DNA from: Bacteroidales bacterium
GTDB taxonomy: Bacteria > Bacteroidota > Bacteroidia > Bacteroidales > UBA932
Assembly (NCBI GenBank): GCA_004552115.1
Contig: SFPH01000052.1
Location: 1 to 9,510 of the forward strand
Length of the DNA stretch: 9,510 bases
Reading direction: 5' to 3'
Notes under the pieces: model-generated
The model's input: the letters and a program-made list of their open reading frames with translations, nothing else
Database searches by the model: none
Told to the model about the DNA's origin: nothing
Translations under genes and position numbers: made by a program
Shown here: one piece after another, positions 6,878 through 9,510 of the stretch
Layout: each line of letters starts with the position of its first letter
Position numbering within the stretch: the stretch's first letter is position 1

Positions 6878-7054
6878 TTAGAAGGCGTTTACGAAGGTCC
6901 TTGGAGGTAATTCGCTCTGCTGAATGCTGGCACTGCCCGCACTATTCAATGGGCTGAACGCCCACGCTCTGCTGATATCTTCATATTTGATGTAGCCGTG
7001 GCGATTGATAAGCTCAATAAGCCAGACGTACCGGTCAAAATAATAATTTGCCAT
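6878..7054 (-). pseudogene. 5' stub of a WYL-type transcriptional regulator
   Basis: The minus-strand frame starting with ATG at 7054-7052 gives 58 residues, opening MANYYFDRYVWLIELINRHG and reaching LPPRTFVNAF before a stop. From memory of the family, this is the winged-HTH N-terminus typical of Bacteroidota WYL-domain regulators (a DRYVWLID-like start, later a LPxRTF-N motif). Those proteins are roughly 300 aa; here the reading stops just after the RTF motif, and the WYL ligand-sensing domain is absent from the remaining sequence. An in-frame upstream ATG at 7126 would add 24 residues but lies before the promoter-like element at 7081-7074, so the internal ATG is preferred. A genuine short HTH protein is possible but less likely. 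Confidence 0.65.
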
Positions 7055-7073
7055 ATCGAATCCTTTAGTGCGG

Positions 7074-7081
7074 CAAATATA
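7074..7081 (-). promoter_or_regulatory. -7 element for the WYL remnant
   Basis: Read on the minus strand, this is TATATTTG, a full match to TAnnTTTG, 19 nt before the ATG of the WYL stub. No TTTG sits at the -33 distance. It supports that the stub once had, and may still have, its own promoter, divergent from the operon at 7234. Confidence 0.45.
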
Positions 7082-7139
7082 TACACAAAAATTGCTAAAA
7101 TTCGGCAGTTGCAATAAAAGTAGCATATTTCGAATTATA

Positions 7140-7152
7140 GATAGCTGCTATC
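7140..7152. promoter_or_regulatory. 13-bp palindrome, possible operator between divergent genes
   Basis: GATAGC-T-GCTATC is a perfect 6+1+6 inverted repeat. It lies between the WYL stub promoter and the -7 element of the exporter operon, 45 nt before the latter. This is a natural place for a LysR- or WYL-type regulator to bind. The sequence shows only the symmetry; the binding protein is inference. Confidence 0.35.
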
Positions 7153-7196
7153 GAAACAAAGAGACAAAAACCCATTCACGTTCAGAAACGGAGCCA

Positions 7197-7204
7197 TAAA
7201 TTTG
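7197..7204 (+). promoter_or_regulatory. -7 element of the exporter operon
   Basis: TAAATTTG matches TAnnTTTG 29 nt before the ATG at 7234. The -33 position holds ATTC rather than TTTG, so the promoter may be weak or activator-dependent, which would suit a LysR-controlled operon. Confidence 0.5.
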
Positions 7205-7233
7205 CGGCGAAAATAGAAAATAAATATAAGATT

Positions 7234-7536
7234 ATGGCACTACTTGAAATTTCTACGGCTGCTATGAGCGCCTATTCAGGATCTCTTGTTATCGTTTGCG
7301 CGATTGCAAGCGCGGTTATCCTTGTTTTTTCTTTTTTCCATGAGAAATTGAAGACATTCAACACGAAACATAAATTCTTTACCTGCTCCAACACTATCGT
7401 AAAGCCGATTTCATGGAACGGCGGCAAGGACGGTATTGATCGCGACGGCGTTCCTTTCTACGGCTTATTCGAGGACAAGAGTCAGGACGCGCAGACAGAC
7501 AGCGCTGACACTCACACAAAAGAAACAGAGAGATAA
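7234..7536 (+). CDS. Small single-span membrane protein, unknown family
   Basis: I do not recognise this 100-aa protein. It has one strongly hydrophobic segment at about residues 13-35, followed by Lys/His-rich sequence (FHEKLKTFNTKHKFF), which suggests N-terminus out and C-terminus in the cytoplasm. A middle part contains Gly/Asp-rich WNGGKDGIDRDGVPFYG, and the hydrophilic tail is rich in Asp, Thr and Glu. Its stop lies 6 nt before the first exporter gene, and it follows a promoter-like element, so it is the first gene of that operon. Start choice: ATG in an A-rich leader, with no clear Shine-Dalgarno. It could be an accessory subunit of the exporter, an independent small membrane protein, or part of a former longer gene. 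It looks like a real gene because of its spacing, not because of homology. Confidence 0.6.
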   Translation: MALLEISTAAMSAYSGSLVIVCAIASAVILVFSFFHEKLKTFNTKHKFFTCSNTIVKPISWNGGKDGIDRDGVPFYGLFEDKSQDAQTDSADTHTKETER

Positions 7537-7542
7537 GGAAAT

Positions 7543-8331
7543 ATGGAGACTCAGGAAATCACACTGCATAACGAACTGAAGCACAAAAGCATTTTTCTGA
7601 GGGACTATACAACTGAACTCTACGCCAGCGGAGCGACAACGATACGGATTGAGAAAAACCTCGGCAGAATCGCTGAACAATGGGACACCAAGGCAGACTT
7701 CTCCGTACTTCCGACCTGCATAGTTCTGAACCTATGGGACAAAAAGGAAGAAAAATCATATACCATTACCGGCAAGATTCCTGCTGACAGAATCAATTTC
7801 AACACCGTATCCGATCTCAGCGGGCTTAGTTGGAAAATTGTGGAAGAAGGACTTGACGAGGCTCAGGCGACAGAACTTTTCAAGAGCATTCTTGAGAAGA
7901 AAAGGTTGAACCCATGGCTGGTATTAATACTTGTGGGGTTGGCAAACGCCTCATTTTGCGAGCTTTTCGGAGGAGATTTGATCTCGATGCTCATAGTTTT
8001 CATCGCCACTATCGATGGGTTTTTCCTCAAGCAAAAACTTCCCGCCAAAGGGCTTGACTACAGGATAGTCATCATTCTGTCCTCATGTCTTTCCGCTGTG
8101 GTAGCCTGTCTGGGCTTCGTGTTCGGTTGGGGGGAAACTCCAGAGATCGCCCTCGCTACCAGTGTCCTCTACTTCGTACCGGGGATACCGTTCTGCAATG
8201 CTGTATGCGATCTTCTCTACGGCCATTACATCTGCTGCATCAGCCGGTTCCTGCACGCTGTGATGATTACGGTCTGCCTGTCTCTCGGACTCTGCATTGC
8301 TTTCGGGTTGATGAATATTCAATTTTTATAA
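7543..8331 (+). CDS. Threonine/serine exporter, ThrE N-terminal half (PF06738-like)
   Basis: In this family the large half of a ThrE-type amino-acid exporter couples to the proton gradient. The 262-aa protein has a cytoplasmic N-terminal domain with the typical LYASGATTIRIEKNLGRIAE motif (residues 26-45). About five membrane segments follow, near 124-142, 145-163, 173-195, 202-221 and 236-258. The conserved PGIPFCNAVCDLLYGHY lies at 213-229 between the last two segments. AAGGA at 7535-7539 gives a Shine-Dalgarno-like site before the ATG. The stop overlaps the start of the second half (TAATG at 8329-8333), so the two are probably made together. Substrate is inferred from the family; serine, threonine or another small molecule such as a dipeptide is possible. 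Confidence 0.85.
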   Translation: METQEITLHNELKHKSIFLRDYTTELYASGATTIRIEKNLGRIAEQWDTKADFSVLPTCIVLNLWDKKEEKSYTITGKIPADRINFNTVSDLSGLSWKIVEEGLDEAQATELFKSILEKKRLNPWLVLILVGLANASFCELFGGDLISMLIVFIATIDGFFLKQKLPAKGLDYRIVIILSSCLSAVVACLGFVFGWGETPEIALATSVLYFVPGIPFCNAVCDLLYGHYICCISRFLHAVMITVCLSLGLCIAFGLMNIQFL

Positions 8332-8813
8332 TGGAACTTATCTTTCTTATCATAAAAGACGGTATATTTGCTGCTATAGCGGCGATAGGCTTCTCAAGCA
8401 TCAGCAATCCGTCACCGAGGGTGTTTCCTTTGTGCGCTTCAATTGCCGCTGCAGGACATATGACCCGCTATGTATTGATGAATATTTATGGCTTTCAATT
8501 GACCGTCGGCAGCATGTTGGGCGCTCTTGTCATTGGTTTTCTGGCATTGCCGGCAGCTAAGATAATCAAGACGCCGGCAGAGTGTATCTCTTTTCCGGCC
8601 CTACTTCCAATGGTTCCGGGGATGTACGCCTACCGTACGATACAATCCTTACTGCATTGTCTGGGATCATTCTCAGAGCCAACATTCATGCACTACCTGT
8701 ACCTGCTGAGGTTCAATTGGATGACCTGTATGGTAACCATCATCGCAATGGTGGTCGGTGTGATGCTGCCAATACTGCTGTTTCAGAATTTTTCTTTTAA
8801 GGTAACGAAGTAA
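8331..8813 (+). CDS. Threonine/serine exporter, ThrE C-terminal half (DUF3815/PF12821-like)
   Basis: This is the smaller half of a split ThrE exporter. The 160-aa protein is almost entirely membrane-embedded, with segments near residues 4-22, 30-50, 60-80, 85-105 and 135-153. The motif FPALLPMVPGMYAYRTI (88-104) mirrors the PGIP motif of the partner. The ATG at 8331 is chosen because it gives the normal family length and overlaps the partner's stop by one base. A longer in-frame reading from 8085 would lie entirely inside the partner gene in another frame and is rejected. Its TAA overlaps the LysR ATG (TAATG, 8811-8815). In other bacteria the two halves are often one protein; the split form is common in Bacteroidota and Firmicutes. 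Confidence 0.85.
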   Translation: MELIFLIIKDGIFAAIAAIGFSSISNPSPRVFPLCASIAAAGHMTRYVLMNIYGFQLTVGSMLGALVIGFLALPAAKIIKTPAECISFPALLPMVPGMYAYRTIQSLLHCLGSFSEPTFMHYLYLLRFNWMTCMVTIIAMVVGVMLPILLFQNFSFKVTK

Positions 8814-9196
8814 TGGAATTCAGACAACTACGCTATTTCGTCAAAGTCGCCGAGCTTCGCAGTTTCTCCGAAGCATCCAAGGCCTTGTTCATTTCCCAAA
8901 GCACTCTTTCGCAACAGATCAAACAGTTGGAAGAGGAACTTGGTGTGGAACTGCTTGTCCGAGACTCAAGGCATGTGTCCATGAGCGACTACGGGGAGCA
9001 GTATCTGCCATACGCCAAACAAGTCCTGAAAGACGTGGATACAAGCACCGAGCGGATGAATGACGTGCGCCAACTCAAAATCGGCACATTAAACGTAGGT
9101 GCCACTTACACATTCTGTCCATTACTGGCCGACACCGTAAGAGACTACATGAAGAAATACCCCGGCATCAAGCTCAAGAGATTGGGGGCAGAGTGA
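8813..9196 (+). pseudogene. LysR-type transcriptional regulator, truncated after about 121 codons
   Basis: Residues 1-60 form a textbook LysR winged helix-turn-helix (MEFRQLRYFVKVAELRSFSE, then SQSTLSQQIKQLEEELGVELLVR), followed by the linker helix. The effector domain opens at about 88 (LKIGTLNVGATYTFCPLL) and stops after KKYPGIKL (residue 121). The final KRLGAE and stop do not fit the family, and about 170 further residues are missing. The ATG overlaps the exporter stop by one base. If expressed, it would be a DNA-binding protein without an inducer-sensing domain. Arginine codons here are mixed (CGC, CGA, CGG, AGA, AGG), unlike the AGG-dominated left-hand genes. Truncation may be biological or an assembly joint near 9176. 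Confidence 0.8.
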
Positions 9197-9215
9197 TAAG
9201 ATAAGGGTGAAGACA

Positions 9216-9510
9216 ATGAAGAAGATTCTTTTTGTAACCGGCGGTCTTGGACGAGGTGGAGCACAGCGTGTGATCTCACTGCTTGCAGATGAATATGTAA
9301 AGGCATATCAGGAGAAACTTGCGGAGGTCTTCGCTTCCGGTGAGGATTTGACCATCCATGTGGAGGCGGATCCGGTGACGAAGAAGGGCAACGGAAGTCA
9401 GGCAGCAGGTTCCAGAGTGCTTCCTCAGAAACAGGATGGCCTTTATACGGTGGTTTGGCATCCCATCGGAGGACAGCCGGCACCGGAGACCTTCTGTGCA
9501 TTACCGTCAA
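9216..9510 (+). CDS. Glycosyltransferase-like N-terminus joined to unrecognised sequence, open at window end
   Basis: This frame, open for 98 codons from the ATG at 9216, begins MKKILFVTGGLGRGGAQRVI and continues with SLLADEYV. That is the usual first strand, glycine-rich loop and helix of a GT4-type (group 1) glycosyltransferase. From about residue 29 (base 9300) the family pattern is lost: the expected RGHxVxxI-type second strand is replaced by AYQEKLAEVFASGEDLTIHV and then Gly/Pro-rich sequence (VVWHPIGGQPAPETF). I do not recognise this second part, although it reads like real coding sequence and stays in frame. The gene start follows the LysR stub stop by 19 nt with AAGG upstream. It could be a chimeric gene, an assembly artefact, or an unusual protein whose start only resembles a glycosyltransferase. 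Confidence 0.5.
   Translation, partial: MKKILFVTGGLGRGGAQRVISLLADEYVKAYQEKLAEVFASGEDLTIHVEADPVTKKGNGSQAAGSRVLPQKQDGLYTVVWHPIGGQPAPETFCALPS

Noticed and set aside
6668..7233. CRISPR array, insertion sequence or integrase
   Set aside because: No regularly spaced repeats, no terminal inverted repeats with a transposase frame and no recombinase motifs are present; the repeats seen are only two short copies or single palindromes.
8085..8813. 242-aa reading for the second exporter gene
   Set aside because: The first 82 codons lie inside the preceding exporter gene in another frame and do not resemble the family; the ATG at 8331 gives the normal length and a TAATG overlap.
9145..9510. Minus-strand ORF at the right edge
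   Set aside because: Its composition (Pro/Ser/Arg-rich) is shadow-like, and the plus-strand frame from 9216 has a recognisable N-terminus.

Overview
The window is bacterial, most likely chromosome of a member of the Bacteroidales (Bacteroidota). Four observations support this: the synteny parA-parB-DUF5683-LysM lytic transglycosylase; promoters of the Bacteroidota type (TTTG, about 19 nt, TAnnTTTG), with a textbook copy before the tRNA; coding starts that mostly lack a Shine-Dalgarno sequence; and a remnant of a WYL-type regulator whose N-terminus resembles Bacteroidota proteins. The left part looks fairly GC-rich with AGG-dominated arginine codons. A genus cannot be fixed from this sequence.

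Left two thirds (1-6667), the conserved core: the 3' part of priA (replication restart helicase), an imperfect terminator, then a tightly packed operon of parA, parB, a DUF5683 envelope protein and an MltD-like lytic transglycosylase with two C-terminal LysM domains. It links chromosome segregation with cell-wall remodelling. A tRNA-Phe(GAA) gene with a consensus promoter and a strong intrinsic terminator closes this part.

Right third (6668-9510), accessory-looking: a gene-poor stretch (6668-7233) holds a three-codon ORF with a perfect Shine-Dalgarno, a GC-rich segment, a 26-bp palindrome that fits the LacI-family cre consensus, and the 5' stub of a WYL-type regulator on the minus strand. Next comes a plus-strand operon: a 100-aa single-span membrane protein of unknown function, a split threonine/serine exporter (ThrE-type, two genes) and a LysR-type regulator gene. 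The last three reading frames are joined by 1-nt TAATG overlaps. The LysR gene is cut at about codon 121. It is followed by a glycosyltransferase-like N-terminus that loses family resemblance after about 28 residues and runs open into unrecognised coding sequence to the window edge.

The most notable feature is this right-hand mosaic, in which several genes keep only their 5' ends. It could be a deletion/recombination scar beside a tRNA gene or an assembly chimera, and the sequence alone cannot decide. No CRISPR array, insertion sequence, transposase or integrase is visible.
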